Below, one piece after another: positions 1 through 13,980 of a stretch of 64,000 nt of DNA. This DNA comes from Sipunculus nudus. Taxonomy: Eukaryota > Annelida > Sipuncula > Golfingiida > Sipunculidae. Below the pieces are notes generated by a model, which saw only the letters and a program-made list of their open reading frames with translations, ran no database searches and was not told the DNA's origin. Within the stretch, counting starts at the first letter, position 1. The number at the start of each line of letters is the position of its first letter. The stretch spans positions 2,356,001-2,420,000 of the forward strand of contig CM049310.1 in assembly GCA_026874595.1 (NCBI GenBank), given 5' to 3'. A program made the translations under genes and the position numbers.

Positions 1-2801
1 GGCGTTGCCTGGTCTTTTGCCTCCACAAAACATAGTGGAATCAGTGTCGTTACATTCAACCTCTTCTTCCACTAAACTGAATTTTTTCTACTCTTGAAAC
101 ACCTCATTGGGGCATATATATGTTTATTTATAAATTCAACTGAAGGACGACTGCTGATATCATGAACATCTAAAGATGGTAGCATGGAAATAGTTTTATT
201 TAGTATTTCATCAAAAACAATCATTAAATATATTATTAATTCAGGATGACCATAATTAATTGCAGAAAGCACACAAATCCAAATGACGCTGTCGACTTAA
301 CAATTAGACATTATTCATATTTTAAATAATTTCACAATATATGTTTATGTTATGTGTAACAAAACAAATTTATCGCCACACACACATATATATATAACTT
401 AAATAACTTATTCTAAATAGTTATCTCAACTTTTCTCAGTGTTATGTAGTGTATGGCGTCCACATGGTCATTAAAAAATGGACACTAGACATGTTCAGTG
501 AATTAATTTTCTAGTCCCTCGCCTTATACCAATCATGTGAAGAATGCTATTGGTTTATTTTTTCAGCTGTCAGGATCGGGTCACCTATCAGTTGATTTCA
601 CAACAAGGGTAAATTCACGGTTTCACGCCATTGAGACTGTACATCTGATGATTAATAAATGAATTTGCAGCCTCAGAATTTAAACAACATTTCATGTTTG
701 ACCAATCTCATAAGGATCTGTATTAATTAGATTCATAGTTTAAGATAGGCCTAATACAAACCCAAAATGAAATACATCATCACACAAAAAAATAACCAAG
801 TTGTATAAATATTAACTCAAAGAAAAAGGTTATTTTTCAAAATGCATGTGGTCTTATATATGTGAATCAGGTATGCTGAATAAAGAATGGGTCATGTATA
901 CATGTATCGGCAAGTATGTGTGTGTGCCGAATATTGTGGTAATATTATAAATTATGACACAAATATTTTAAAAATATTTTTTTTTTATTTAAATAATAAA
1001 ATGAAGGTTTTTCCTAATTATCCACTTTAATTAATATTTTTATTTTTTGCATTGCTAAAAGATGTATAATTTTGTTTATGCAAAATTCCTAGTTTAACTA
1101 TGGGTTTCACCATTTTATGAAAACACAGATGTCCACAATGACAGCTAAAAAATATACCTGGTTTGTCCGTGTAGGTTTCCGGCCCTCATTGGATTATAGC
1201 ACTTACAAAAAGCCTGTATACATTTTCAAAGAGGTTATGTTATCACCTCTTTTTCTTTTTTTTTTGTCTGTCTTGTATAGCTTCAGTGTAATAAATCTTG
1301 ATAAAAGACAGGTCTTGTGACAAGGAGAGATTTGATTTAATTTTTAAAGTCGCAGATGCAGGATTATTTCTGCATCGGTCTTATTTGGTGGACACATGGC
1401 ACTATAAACAATTTTCCTCATATTTCTTACCACACTCTGATTGATACATTCACGTAGGTTACAAGTTAATATACATTTACATGTATATATCCCGAATTCC
1501 AAACTTCCTTTTCTTTTTTTTTTGGGGGGGGGGGGGGGGCAGAGGTTTCCTCACCCGGACACGAAACAATCCAATTTCAGTTTTGAACCTTGAAAAAGCC
1601 TCCTCTAATATTACATTGCCTCATGGAAAGTAATTGTAATTTTGATCATATAATAGGCCTACTGCTCGTCATAACCAACTTTCATCTGTATGTGCATGCA
1701 CGCGTTGAACCTCTGTGGTGTTACATTGTTACATACCAAAACCGCAATGTCACAATGTCAACAAAATTGCTGAAAATAAAAATACTCATATTCTGTGATT
1801 TTTTTTATTCATTTATGCCCATGCAAAGTTGCAACGACACATATCCAGTTTCTATAGTTGGTAAAAAATGGGGATATTTCATGAATGAAGAAGTTGGCTT
1901 ACATGTGGTCGGTAATCTAAAAAATCTAAATTAGGCTATTTAAAATCTCTATGGAGACAATAATGTGTAAATTGAACTTCATCGGTCTTATTAAATATTT
2001 GCTCTCAAAAATTTTTGGATGACAAAACTCACGGAATCTTTGATACCACATCTGTCATCATGCACATGGCTTGCTTCCAAACGAAGTCTTTTTTCAGCAA
2101 ACCCCGCAAGTGCAGTAAAAAACATCTGTCTTATAATAACAAACGTTTCTACCGTCATGCTGATATACATTTCATGCAAAACTTTCAATGTGCCAGCGTC
2201 TCTAAACTACATATAAAGCGCGGTAACCATACAGTACGCAAGTAGGTCGATGCTGCTGCCGGTCATGTCCATATTTTCACTGCCGGCGGCCATGTTCGTT
2301 TTTCCACTGTCACGCGTGGACTGTAATTACAGTATGCGACACATATTTAATAAATTTCTGTATTGACCACTAACACGCGCCTACCTTGTTCACTTGGTAC
2401 ATTATTTTATAAATTCTTACAAACACACGTGTTAAAGAACTAGTGCTTACATCACTCGATTGGCCATGCGGCCGCGAGTAACCCAGTGTCAACATGTGCT
2501 CGCGTTTCGAGGTCATGTCAAACCGGAAGGCTGACGTAATCCCATAATCCAAAGGGAAATCGAAGTTCTTACACTTCGAGCAGCGTTTAGAAAATCAAAA
2601 CTGATGGTTTATTACGTTTAACGAGGATACATTTCTTGTCAATTGCTGTAAATATAATCCTGCACTGCAGTTATCTGCCGAGCTCACGCAAGTACACGTG
2701 CTTGATAATGTTGCCAAACACCATGTCGCTCCGCCTCTATTACCATACAAGGTAGACGCGCACTGCGCATGCGACCCGATCCGCCGGATCGGGTGTTGGG
2801 T
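1..2801. other. AT-rich sequence without a recognisable gene
   Basis: I see no exon I can support here. There is a 16-base G run at 1524-1539 and a 19-bp near-perfect palindrome at 2775-2793. A minus-strand frame at 72-272 reads about 66 codons but has no family signature and no clear splice sites. If RPLP1 is intact, its first exons should lie upstream of the window or in this stretch. I searched for the conserved P1 N-terminus (the helical segment before the FAxAL motif) and did not find it. Confidence 0.5.
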
Positions 2802-4760
2802 CTTTAAGTTATGGGCCCAAACATAATGCACTTTGTAAAAAATCAAGAAATATATTTACTCCCTTAACAAGGGGCTTGCTGAAGCTAGAGATTTTTTGTC
2901 AGGGATGTAACATTATTTAATCAAGATTCAATTGAATACCCAAAATTAGTTCTGAATTTTTAAAATTTTATAAGTTATTAGTATAAATATAAAATTAGTA
3001 CCTTAATTTTTTCCCAACTTTGACCATTTCACTTTTGTTTCATGTGAGCTCTGTTTATATAATTTTCATATCATGCACACATAAGGATTTCAGCTTTTTA
3101 GTTTAGAAAGCTGAAAGAAATTGGCAAAAATTGTAGCTTTTATTAATGTTTTTATGAGACCTTGGCTCTCTTTAGCCCCTCTTGAGTCACATGTATGTTG
3201 ACCTTGTTGAACTTTCAGCAAATTATGCACGCTTGAGGCGAGGCATATACTGGGGCAGCCAGGCAGCTTATGGCCAGCCACAGTTGATCCAGGTGTCCAA
3301 CCCAACTCATCTAGTAGTTTAACCAACAACATAACAATAAACAATAAATTAATCAATTTTTATTGGTTTTTAATAATAAATTAAAGAAAAATAGAAAAGG
3401 AATTTGTTAGTTTATAATAATAGGGAATTAACTTGCAGTTACTGATGATATAAGAATCTTGTATTGATGGATAGAATGTCACGTATTCTAAATAACACCA
3501 TGCAGTCACCTATGGCATTTTTCAGTTCAATTTTAATAATAAAAAAGTAAATCATATTATTCATTACTAATCTTTAGGGATCATATGAAGGAAATTAATG
3601 ATAGACAAAGATGCAGTTGATAATATTAATCTAGATTCCTACTGTGTCTAGTGTGTACATTGATGTGAAATTAGTCCAAAATGAATATATCACATTAATT
3701 TTTTTTTTTAATATAAATAAAAGCCATAAAACCAGGTACTTATGATCATTATTTAAATGTGTGAATTTTGTACATTCTGGATTCTCAACACCATTGTTTG
3801 GTGAAAACTGAATAAATACCAGACATGGTGGGAATACTTTGTTTGCAATTGTATTTAAATACGAATATGAATATGAATTCAGGTAAAAATGAAAGTATAT
3901 GAATACCAGTGCAAATACTTTCCAAATGTATTCATGAATGCATTCATGAATATATTTAATATTATTTTAATAATCATTTCAGTTATATTTCATTATAAAA
4001 ATCATACGATTCTCTTATTATTTTTAATAAAAATTATATCTTGGACAATATTTGTAATTTTTTTTAATAAATAGCTAAACTCTTATATTATATGTTCTGC
4101 TTATAAGTTATATGGCCAAGTCAAAATCTGTGTGACAATAGTACTCCATTTGTTAATAAAATAAATGAAATCAATTCTCTTCTCTGTCACCAAAGGTACT
4201 ATCAAAATCATACATAAGCTAAACAACTCATAATACAGCTTATACTTATAACCACACAAAACCAGCATTTGCCTCATTTCTAAATCATATTTTTTTATCA
4301 TATATAACAGCTGAGTGCCGTGACCCATAGGTCCCTTGTTTTATTACAAATTTATAAAACTTGTAAATAAAAAAAAATGAATCGGATAAAAACTATTAAT
4401 GGAAAAAGTGGATATGCTAAAAAAAATAGGCTTACATATAAACGTAAATGCATTATACTCTTGAAAGTGAAATAAAGGTATTAGTCCATTCTCTCCACTT
4501 GCCTGTCCATATGTAAATTTTTCATATGCATCACAGTATCTCAAAACTGTTACTGTTTTTCTTTATGACAGTCTTGTCAGAGTATTAGTTTGCAATCATA
4601 TATTTAGAACTTTACTATAACCAAGTAGGAGGGCCCCTTTCCTCTTAGCTTCTCATATGCTTATATAAATGAAAAACATTACAATAGAATATTTTGCATA
4701 TTTTGCATTTGCAAAAATTTCAAACTTCAGCTGAGCGCCGTGACCCACGGGTCCCTTGTT
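2802..4760 (+). repeat. Interspersed repeat, copy 1 (about 1.95 kb)
   Basis: This stretch is nearly the same, base for base, as much of 11073-13557 in the same orientation. It begins at the words AAGTTATGGGCCCAAACATA. Its last recognisable motif is CAGCTGAGCGCCGTGACCCA followed by a GGTCCCTTG end; a second such end motif lies inside at about 4308-4340. It has no long reading frame and no protein domain, so it is either a non-autonomous element or a segment duplicated with one. It ends about 290 bp before the first visible RPLP1 exon, so it probably sits in an RPLP1 intron. Confidence 0.7.
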
Positions 4761-5053
4761 ATATCTGCCCCTCGGTGTAACCTGTACATGTATTCTGATC
4801 ATTATTATGTCTTTCTATATGGGCACTGATGCCTCTGGCGGTTCTTTCACTTATATGTGAAACCCATTCTATAATTGCTCATGTCAGACTTAATTACTGG
4901 TATATATAGGATAATTCCTTTGCTGTTCTCCTTGCAGGGTAATGCAGCCTTGCTTGCTCAGATTTACATTAGAAGCCTACTAGTACTTCCTCTTGCTGTC
5001 ACCTTTGCCCTCACGGACATCAGACTCATTGTATACCTGCACTTCTGTTACAG

Positions 5054-6691
5054 CTCTCTTTGCCCGTGCTCTGTCTGATATCAGCATCAAGGACCTGATC
5101 TCCAACGTAGGAAGCGCTGCTGCTGCTGCCCCCGCTGGAGGTGCTGGTGGTGCTGCTCCTGCTGCTGCAGAGGAGGCCAAGGGTGAGTTCCCTTAATTAT
5201 TGTACACAGCAAAATCTATGATTCAGAAAAAAGTACAGGGGTAGGAAGTGTGTAGTTCATAGACATTTCACAGAGATGAGAATCTGTACTTGTATTCAAG
5301 ATGGTAACTGCACAATCAGATTTCATCACTCGGAGGATTTTCTTCATTAATGTTGAGAGGTTGTGCATGTAGTGTATCATTCTTTCATTTTGATGTATAA
5401 GATATGCCTAGTTTTGGGAATTTGACTTTTAGCCAAAAAAAAACGTGAAAAGTTTGGAACTGCAGGTTAAATGACCCAAGTTATAGGCTTCTGGTAGGCC
5501 CTTGGGTTATAATGTATATGGACCATAATAGAAGTTATAACATATATTAGAAGCCCTTGTCCAACAAATTGATTACCCAACAAGGTTTTGTGATCTTCTT
5601 ACAGGTTTGTCACTAGTCTACTGTATCTCAAAAAAGATGAGAAATTTTGAGAGCTTCACTATGAAACTGCATTTATTGTGATTGTGTCTATTACTCCCAT
5701 CTGTGATGTCCAAGCTTTTCATGTCAGATGTCCTAGTTTAAACCCATCCCAAGTGTTCTTGTTAAATTTCTAATAGTAAAGCTCTTCATTATCTATAGAA
5801 TTCTTGTTCTTGAAGTTGAATGCACATTCTAGAATATCTTCTAATTAAAGTATATTAACATGTGCGATGTAATTTCATATATCTTTCTGGTCTAGATTAT
5901 GATTATTAATAGTGTGTGCTTGGACAAATTCTTAATTGCATTGCTGCAACAAATATAATTTGCATACGTTGATTTCTTCATAACTACCATTGTGGCCACA
6001 CATTTTGTCTCGTTTACAGAAGAGAAGAAGGAAGAGAAGAAGGAAGAATCTGAGGAGTCTGATGATGACATGGGCTTTGGTAAGCAGTCCTTGTTGGATA
6101 AAGTAACCTCCAGAAATGTTGTTAAAAACAGAATGGTCAATTACAAAAATTTTCAGTCGCTAAATATTCAGTCAACATATATTTTAATTGCCAGTATGCA
6201 GCATTTAATTATAAATTAAATAAAGAAATCTTTGGAACTTTTCTTTTACAGCATTTGGTTAACTTTTTAATTTTGTAGACATGTGAAAACACAAATATTC
6301 AAAGTAAAATTAAATTTGTCAGTAGGAAAAAATGTGGGTCCCTCATGCTCTCAGGAGAACATTGAACAACTTGCTAATTGCAGCCCATTTCCTCCACAAG
6401 ACTCGTATAGATAAATCTTTTGCTGTGTATACTATCATGACCTGCACATTGATTCTCCTGCACTTCTTTCATCTTCACTGTCAAAATATGTTACAATTCT
6501 TTGAAGCAGTTCATGGTGCTAATCATAAACTTGCACTGATCAAATTGTCATAAATTTAACTTGTATATTTATCAGATAATCATATTTTGAGAATCTCCAA
6601 ATATTCTAATACATTATATTATATAATGGTATGTTGTTGAATAATTGATTACCATCTTGTTTTCATTATCTTTTCAGGTCTTTTCGACTAA
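5054..6691 (+). CDS. RPLP1: 60S acidic ribosomal protein P1, C-terminal exons (partial gene)
   Basis: P1 pairs with P2 on P0 to form the flexible stalk of the large ribosomal subunit, which recruits and stimulates the translational GTPases. Three coding exons are visible: 5054-5182, 6020-6079 and 6678-6691. Each has AG acceptors and GT donors, and the phases agree. The first reads LFARALSDISIKDLISNVG and runs into an Ala/Gly/Pro-rich hinge. The second holds the charged Glu/Lys tract and the acidic SDDDMGFG tail, and the third adds Leu-Phe-Asp and a TAA stop. The FARAL...LISNVG block marks P1 rather than P2. About 67 residues are present, and the family is usually 110-114, so roughly 45 N-terminal residues lie on exons not seen here. 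The first visible exon starts with two bases of a split codon. The tail serines match casein kinase 2 sites known in the family. Confidence 0.93.
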
Positions 6692-6717
6692 GAAGAGTTG
6701 GGGGACCATTTTATTAA

Positions 6718-6723
6718 AATAAA
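6718..6723 (+). terminator. RPLP1: Polyadenylation signal of RPLP1
   Basis: An AATAAA hexamer lies 27 bases after the TAA stop and runs into a genomic A tract. A 3' UTR this short is normal for ribosomal protein genes. Confidence 0.75.
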
Positions 6724-6739
6724 AAAAAAAATCCAATAG

Positions 6740-9240
6740 AATATAACGTCATGATTATTATGTCAATCTTTGTGTGCAAAGGAATGATTTAGAGAGTTGA
6801 TGTGAATCAGATCTGTGTGCATCTGGTTAAAACAAAGTGGCAGAGTGGTGTCCGTGTATTTCTACTATCTTCCAAATTAAAATCAGTTCGTGAAACCACC
6901 TAAGATGAGCCAATTGAGTGAAGTATTTCACTGATAACTTCAAAGCAACCCCCCTCTCCCCCCCCCCCCCCCCATAAAGGGGCCTATTCCAATATCTGAC
7001 CTTTTTAAACTAAAGGTAATCCCTTGAGGCTTTTATACAAATGGGCCCAAAAACGTTGATATCGCCACAAGAGGAGCTGTTTTTTTTGTTTATATCAACA
7101 TGTTTGTAATATGTGGGGCCCACCACAAAACATACAGGGGCATCTGGTGGCGAGCCGGATAAGTCAGAGTTTTGCAACAAGTGACCTTTCTACCTAGAAC
7201 GGTATAGGCCCTTCGCATAAAAAATGCCATACTCCAGGGGATTTATGGGAAAATAAGGGTATGACCCCCTTAAGATGCACATGGCATCGTTCATGAATGT
7301 TCAGGGCTAAAAAGGACATTTAGGAGGACATTTAGAGGATTCTGTGACGAACCTGAGTGCAACCACTAAATTATAATTCGATGGACTACATTTCAAGGTC
7401 GGAGAGGCAACCGTTCTTGATATAAATTACTCAATCGTGTGAATGATTGGACCGTTTCAGACCGTCTTTGTGGCATTATAATGTGGTCGGTCCTCATTTC
7501 TAAATCGTGCGCCAGAAGCAGCCAGAGGTCGGTTTGTTTTAAATGAACCTCCTCCAGTTTTGCATCATGGGGAGCGCCGGGACAACTATCTCAACTCTCG
7601 AACTTGTTATGGGTTCATAACTGAAATAAGATTTCAGTTATGGGAATCCTCTTATGGAAAAGCGTAGCAAGGGTATATTGGGATATTAGCAAAATAAACA
7701 GAGAAAATGGAGGCAATTAAGCAAATTTCTTACCAATAATGGCTAATAAACTGTTCTGGAGTAAAAATAAATTATGTAGAAGTGCCCTTATAAGGAAGTT
7801 GTTAAGATTTCAACTCCTGTTGTGTTTTTTTAGCCTGCCATGCTGTCATGTTTATCTTTTGTCACATGACCCTGTCGACCTTATTGATATGAGAAAAGTT
7901 GTCCTCTGATTATTGTCCCAAATATATTATAGTAAATATTGTTTCCATAACTTCCATAGGCAAATTTGTTAAAACCTTAAAAGATATAGCCATAAACTTA
8001 TAATGGACTTATTGTAGCCATATATTATCATTTACTCATAAGTATTATTCATGAAATAAGATTTTTAAAATAGATTTATTAGCAATAAATTACTCTGGTA
8101 CACCAGAGGTCAGGTCACAGGTCAGGTCATGGGTGACCAGAGTTCATGCCTCAGCAACATGGCTGTGTCAGTGATGGTCTTCTGCTCTTCTCTTCATGAT
8201 AAAATGCTGTTATCATATATAACATAAACAGGAGATTCCACATGTATGGAAACTGATATATGAAGGATATATAGGTAGAGTGAACATAGTTTAAGCTGCA
8301 TCTTATTCTTAATTACTCTTTTATTCTTTCCTTCTGATAAATCAGAAGGACTGCTACGATATTTCGTAAGAACATATTCAAGGCTGAGTATGGAGCCCGG
8401 GTCACCTGGTGTGTAATTCTCAGCCTTGCACCAAGGCAACTCTCGAACTTAAAAATCAAAACTTGTTACATTTAATGGAAACACCGGGTTACCTTTCACA
8501 TTGCCTGTTCCGCGAAGTCCTTGCCACAAAAATACCGATGGTTGCGTAAATTTACCATAAAACAATTCATATCCAACTTATTTGAATGGACCACATTGCC
8601 CTCTTCACTACAACTATACCTACGCCGCTGGTGTTTGTATTGTGGGATTCAAATTTCATATCACATAAACAGTTCTCTTGTGAATCGGATTCTGCGCAGT
8701 GTGCAACAGGAGCTGCTACGCGGCGATTCAGCTGGCAACGCCAGTCGGTCATTCGGCGCCATCTCGTGATAACTGCGTGAAATGCAAGGCAGTCGTCTTC
8801 ATTTGCTCGCCAGTCTGCATAAAATAATAATATCGCTTTCATTTTGGAGTTTGTCAAACATGAAAATTATAAATTAGAATAAAGGAATACAATAGAATAA
8901 AATGTCATTAATTTTGGGTGACATCGGGAACCCGTATTACTTTTTGCGAACGTCGGACTGGGCACATGTAAAAGAAAGAGTGCTGACTTTTAAGCTAGCG
9001 TTATCCGACACCTATGGGTAGAAGAGGATCGTATAAGTCAGAAATAAATTCCTAGCAAGATGCAGGTAGCGTAGAGTAGTGGGATTATACATCAATCCAT
9101 ATATATCAATAGATTACAGAAATTTCAATTTTTGCAAAAAGAGTATATGACATTTGTATGTCGACCTCGCATAAATCGTGTTACCTTTTTTAACCATTCC
9201 TTTTCTTAATAGTAAACGAAACCCCAGCTCATAAAACTAC
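6740..9240. other. Intergenic DNA, no gene recognised
   Basis: A C-rich run of about 25 bases lies at 6949-6973. The remainder is AT-rich with scattered short frames. None has family motifs, splice context or length that I would defend as a gene. Confidence 0.5.
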
Positions 9241-10030
9241 AGTGACATGAAACTGCGCAAACTGGGGTCACCTGAATGATTGCAGCTATAGTCTTTGTCC
9301 GTCCGTCTGTCCGTCCGTTTACAGGGCACGTTTTGAAACCGTTGGACCAACAAATCCAAAATTTAGCATACAGTTAGATGTCCCCGAAAACTGCTACTAT
9401 GCCCAAAATTGGGTCACTAGGACTTAGTTCCTTCGAGATATCAAGGAAAAACTTCCACTTTCCATGAAAAACCCATTGTTAAACCTCAAGACTGCCTTCA
9501 GAACCACTGATCTGTTTTTGATCCTATTTGATATGCTTATTCTTCCATACATTCCTACGTACATACAAAAAATTAGGTCAGTATTGCTTAATTTCTTGAA
9601 CTTATGTCCCCAAACATAATGCACTTTTTTTTAAATCAGGTAATATATTTACTCACTTAACATGAGAATTGCTGAAGCTAGAGACTTTTCAGGGATATAA
9701 CTTTATTTAATCAAGAGTCAATTGTATACCCTAAATTAGATTTGAATTGTGCAAAATTATTAAGTTATTAGCATAAATAAAAAATCAATATCTTAAATTT
9801 TGTCCAACTTTGGTCACGTCACGTGAAAGTAATTGATTGAAAAGAGTAGTTTTTATTAAAGTTTTCATACACCATGTCAAGTGTTGTTTACATCAAGCCC
9901 TCCTAGTCCAACCTTCACCTGTGTTATGTGACCCACTCCATGCAGCTTGCCTTGGCCAGCTTCCCCTATCGGCAGGCTTCCCTCTGACCTTTTACCCCCC
10001 CCCCCTCCGGATGGTGCATAAACTATAGGA
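9241..10030 (+). repeat. Diverged copy of the GTCC-containing interspersed repeat
   Basis: From about 9295 there is a GTCCGTCCGTCTGTCC tract, then the words GGCACGTTTTGAAACCGT and TTAGATGTCCCC, and later a GGGTCACTAGGACTTA-like stretch. The same order is seen at 10037-11070 and 56237-57033, but this copy is more diverged. It carries no coding capacity. Confidence 0.6.
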
Positions 10031-10036
10031 ATTATA

Positions 10037-13000
10037 ATTAGCTCAGCTGACTATAAGTCATCTGAGCTATAGTCGTGGTCCATTGTCCGTCCGTCTGTCC
10101 GTCCGTCCGTCCGTCCGTCCGTAGATGTGGCACGTTTTGAAACCGTAAGACCTAGGAATCCAAAATTCAGCATAATGTTAGATGTCCCCAAGATCTCCTA
10201 CCAAGCCGAAAACTGGGTCTTTGCGACTTCATTCCTTTGAGAAATTAAGGAAAAACTCAATTTTTTATTAAAAACCTATTTTCACACTTCAGGACTGCCT
10301 AATATCCAAACCACTCATCTGTTTTTCCTCATATTTCCTATAAATAATCCTCAATATAATTCCTATGTACATGCCAGAAATTAGGTCTGTATTATATAAT
10401 TTAAAAAAGTTATGGGCCCAAACATAATGCATTTTGTAAATAATCAGGAAAGAAATTTTATCACTTAACACAAAACTTGTTAAAGCTAAGCACTTTTTTC
10501 CAGTAATATTACTTTTATTAATCAAAATTAAATTGTATACCCAAAATTAGATCAAAATCTTTTAATTTTTTTAAAATATTAGCAAAAATAAAAAATTGGT
10601 ACCTTAAATTTTGCCCAACTTTGACCATGGCACGTTTTTTTGCTGTAACTGCTGTGGATTTAATTTTCACAGCATGTTTTTGTTAGCATTTCAACTGTTA
10701 ACACCAACAATTTGAAACCAGTTGATCAAAAACTGTAGATATTATTCCAGTTTTCAAGCACCATGTCACATATTGCTAGTGTTATGCAGTTTGCTAGAGC
10801 TCAACTCCCGAGCTACAGCTCTAAGTTCCTTAAATTTGGCATACAGTTAGATTTCTCCAAAATCCCCTACCATGCCAAGAATTTGGTCACTAAGACTTAA
10901 TTCCTTCGAGATATCAATGAAAAACTTCATTTTTCCATTAAAAACTCATTGTTACTCTTTAAGACTGCCTAATATCAAAACCACTGATCTGACTTTGATC
11001 ATATATAATATACATATTTTTCTATACACTCGCTATGCACATGCCAGAAATGATGTCAGTATTGTGTATTTTTTAAGTTATGGGCCCAAACATAATGCAC
11101 TTTGTAAAAAATCAAGAAATATATTTACTCCCTTAACAAGGGCATTGCTGAAGCTAGAGATTTTATTGTCAGGGATGTAACATTATTTAATCAAGATTCA
11201 ATTGAATACCCAAAATTAGTTATGAATTTTTCAAATTTTATAAGTTATTAGTATAAATATAAAATTAGTACCTTAAATTTTGCCCAACTGTGACCATGGC
11301 ACGTTTGTTTCCTGAGAGCACTGTTGATATAATTTTCATATCATGCACACATAAGGATTTCAGCTTTTAATTTAGAAAGCTGAAAGAAATTGGCCAAATA
11401 TTGTAGCTTTTATTAATGTTTTTTATGAGACCCTGTCAGTCTTTGGCTCTCTCCAGCCCCTCTTGAGTCACCTGTATGTTGACCTTGTTGACCTTTCATC
11501 AAATTATGCACGCTTGAGGCGAGAATCCAGGCAGCTTATGGCCAGCCACAGTTGATCCAGGTGTCCAACCCAACTCATCTAGTAGTTTTAACCAACAACA
11601 TAACAATAAACAATAAATTAATAAATTTTTCTTGGTTTTTAATAACAAATTAAAGAAAAATAGAAAAGAAATTTGTTAGTTAATAATAACAGGAAATTAA
11701 CTTGCAGTTACTGATGATATAAGAATCTTGTATCGATGGGTAGAATGTCACATATTCCAAATAACACCATGCAGTCACCTATGGCATTTTTCAGTTCATT
11801 TTTAATGATAAAGAAGTAAATCATATTATTCATTACTAATCATTAGGGATTATATGAAGGAAATTAATGATAGACAAAGATGCAGTTGATAATATTAATC
11901 TAGATTCCTACTGTGTCTAGTGTGTACATTGATGTGAAATTAGTCCAAAATGAATTTTTTACAGTTATTTTTTAATATAAATAAAAGCCATAATACCAGG
12001 TACTTATGATCATTATTTAAATGTGTGAATTTTGTATATTCTGGATTCTCAAAATCATTGTTTGGTGAAAACTATAAAATTTCTTGCATAAAGAATGGGA
12101 ATTTAGGTAAAAATGAAAGTAAATGAATACTCGTGCAAATACTTTCAAAATGTATTCATGAATGCATTCATGAATATATTCTTTAATATTATTTTAATAA
12201 TCATATCAGTTATATTTCATTTTAAAAAATCATATGATTCTCTTATGATTTTTAATAAAAATTATATTTGGGACAATATTTGTAATTTTTTTAATAAATA
12301 GTTAAACTCTTATATTATATGTTCTGCTTATAAGTTATATGGCCAAGTCAAAATCTGTGTGACAATAGTACTCCATTTGTTAATAAAATAAATGAAATCA
12401 ATCCTCTTCCCTGTCTCCAAAGGTACTATCAAAATCATACATAAGCTAAACAACAACTACTCATAATACAGCTTATATTTATTACCACACAAAACCAGCA
12501 TGTGCCTCATTTCTAAATAATATTTTTTATCATATATAACAGCTGAGCGTCGTGACCCATAGGTCCCTTGTTTTTGTATTTGATTCATTCTTATTCTAGG
12601 CTTTTCTACATTTTAGATTTTGTATTGTACCACCAGGGTTACAATGATTAAAGTGCACATTTAATTGTGTCCACAAAGTGGTGTATTGCTATGAAAGTGT
12701 TGATGTTCATCAGATAAGGAATCCCTTACTTGAGAAGAGTAAAAACTTCACCAGGTGTGAAATTACCTATTAATTCCAGTAATAAATTATAGCTTAGATT
12801 GTAATTAGCATGATATTGTTTGTCCCTCATTCAACCAACAGTGTGTATACTTTATTTGAAAAGATGTTTTTATTGTACCAAATTTACTGAAAAATATATT
12901 TTATTTCAGTGAATAAGATTAAGCATGTACTGAAACTCCAGTGTGCAAAACTTTTTAATAGTGATTGAAGGAATAATCTTGTAGATGCCATGATGTGGCA

Positions 13001-13557
13001 TTATTTTCTTTTAAATTCAGTTTAAACATTTGTGATTTAAAATAATAAAAAATATATGTGTATGCATAATATGACCAAATATGAGCTACACTCTGGATAT
13101 ATAATGATTACAACTTAGAATTCTAATATTTTAACTTATATTTTCAGTGTTTTTATACAAATTTATAAAACTTGTAAATAAAAAAAATTAATCAGATTAA
13201 AACTATTTTAATGGAAAAAATGGATATGCCTAAATAATAGGCTTATATATAAACTTAAATGCATTATTCCCTTGAAAGTGAAATAAAGGTACTAGTCCAT
13301 TCTGTCCACTGGCCTGTCCATCTGTAAATTTTCATATTCATCACAGTATCTCAAAACTTTTACTGTTTTTCTTCATGACAGTAGTTTTAGAGTATTAGTT
13401 TGCAGTCATATATTTAGAACTTTACTATAACCAAGTAGGAGAGCCTCTTTCCTCTTAGCTTCTCATATGCTTATATAAATGAAAAACATTAAAATAGAAT
13501 ATTTTGCGTTTTCAAAAAATTTCAAACTTCAGCTGAGCGCCGTGACCCATGGGTCCC
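10037..13557 (+). repeat. Interspersed repeat, longest copy (about 3.5 kb)
   Basis: The copy opens with AGCTCAGCTGACTATAAGTC and a (GTCC)n tract and ends with CAGCTGAGCGCCGTGACCCA and GGTCCC. Its first 0.8 kb closely matches 56237-57033, and its second part closely matches 2802-4760. About 575 bp (roughly 12573-13150) has no counterpart in copy 1, so one copy gained or lost a block. No protein is encoded. It is probably a non-autonomous mobile element, but I cannot fix its true ends or target duplication. Confidence 0.6.
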
Positions 13558-13680
13558 CTTTTTATGACAGTCTTGTCAGAGTATTAGTTATACAATCATT
13601 AGTTATGCAATCATATATTTAGAACTTTACTTCAACCAAGTTGGAAGGCCATTTCCTCTAAGCTTCTCTTATGCTTACAT

Positions 13681-13944
13681 CCCCGATCGGGATTAAGTCT
13701 GGCCTAAACCCTGATCAGTATCTGGGCTGACCTGAACTTTGATAAGTTCAGACAGGAACTGATTATCTTTCCTAAAAGTTAATGATCGGGGTTTAGGCCG
13801 GACCAAATCCTGATCGGCATCTGGTCCGGACCAATCGGCGATTGGTCCAGACCAGATCCCGATCGGGATTTGGTCCGGCCTAAACCCCGATCGGGATTTG
13901 GTCTGGACCAATCGCCGATTGGTCCAGATCGGGATCTAGGCCTT

Positions 13945-13980
<36 letters not shown>

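Noticed and set aside
4875-5078. Upstream extension of the RPLP1 frame as coding sequence
   Set aside because: The sequence before 5054 does not resemble P1, and a TTACAG acceptor marks the exon start.
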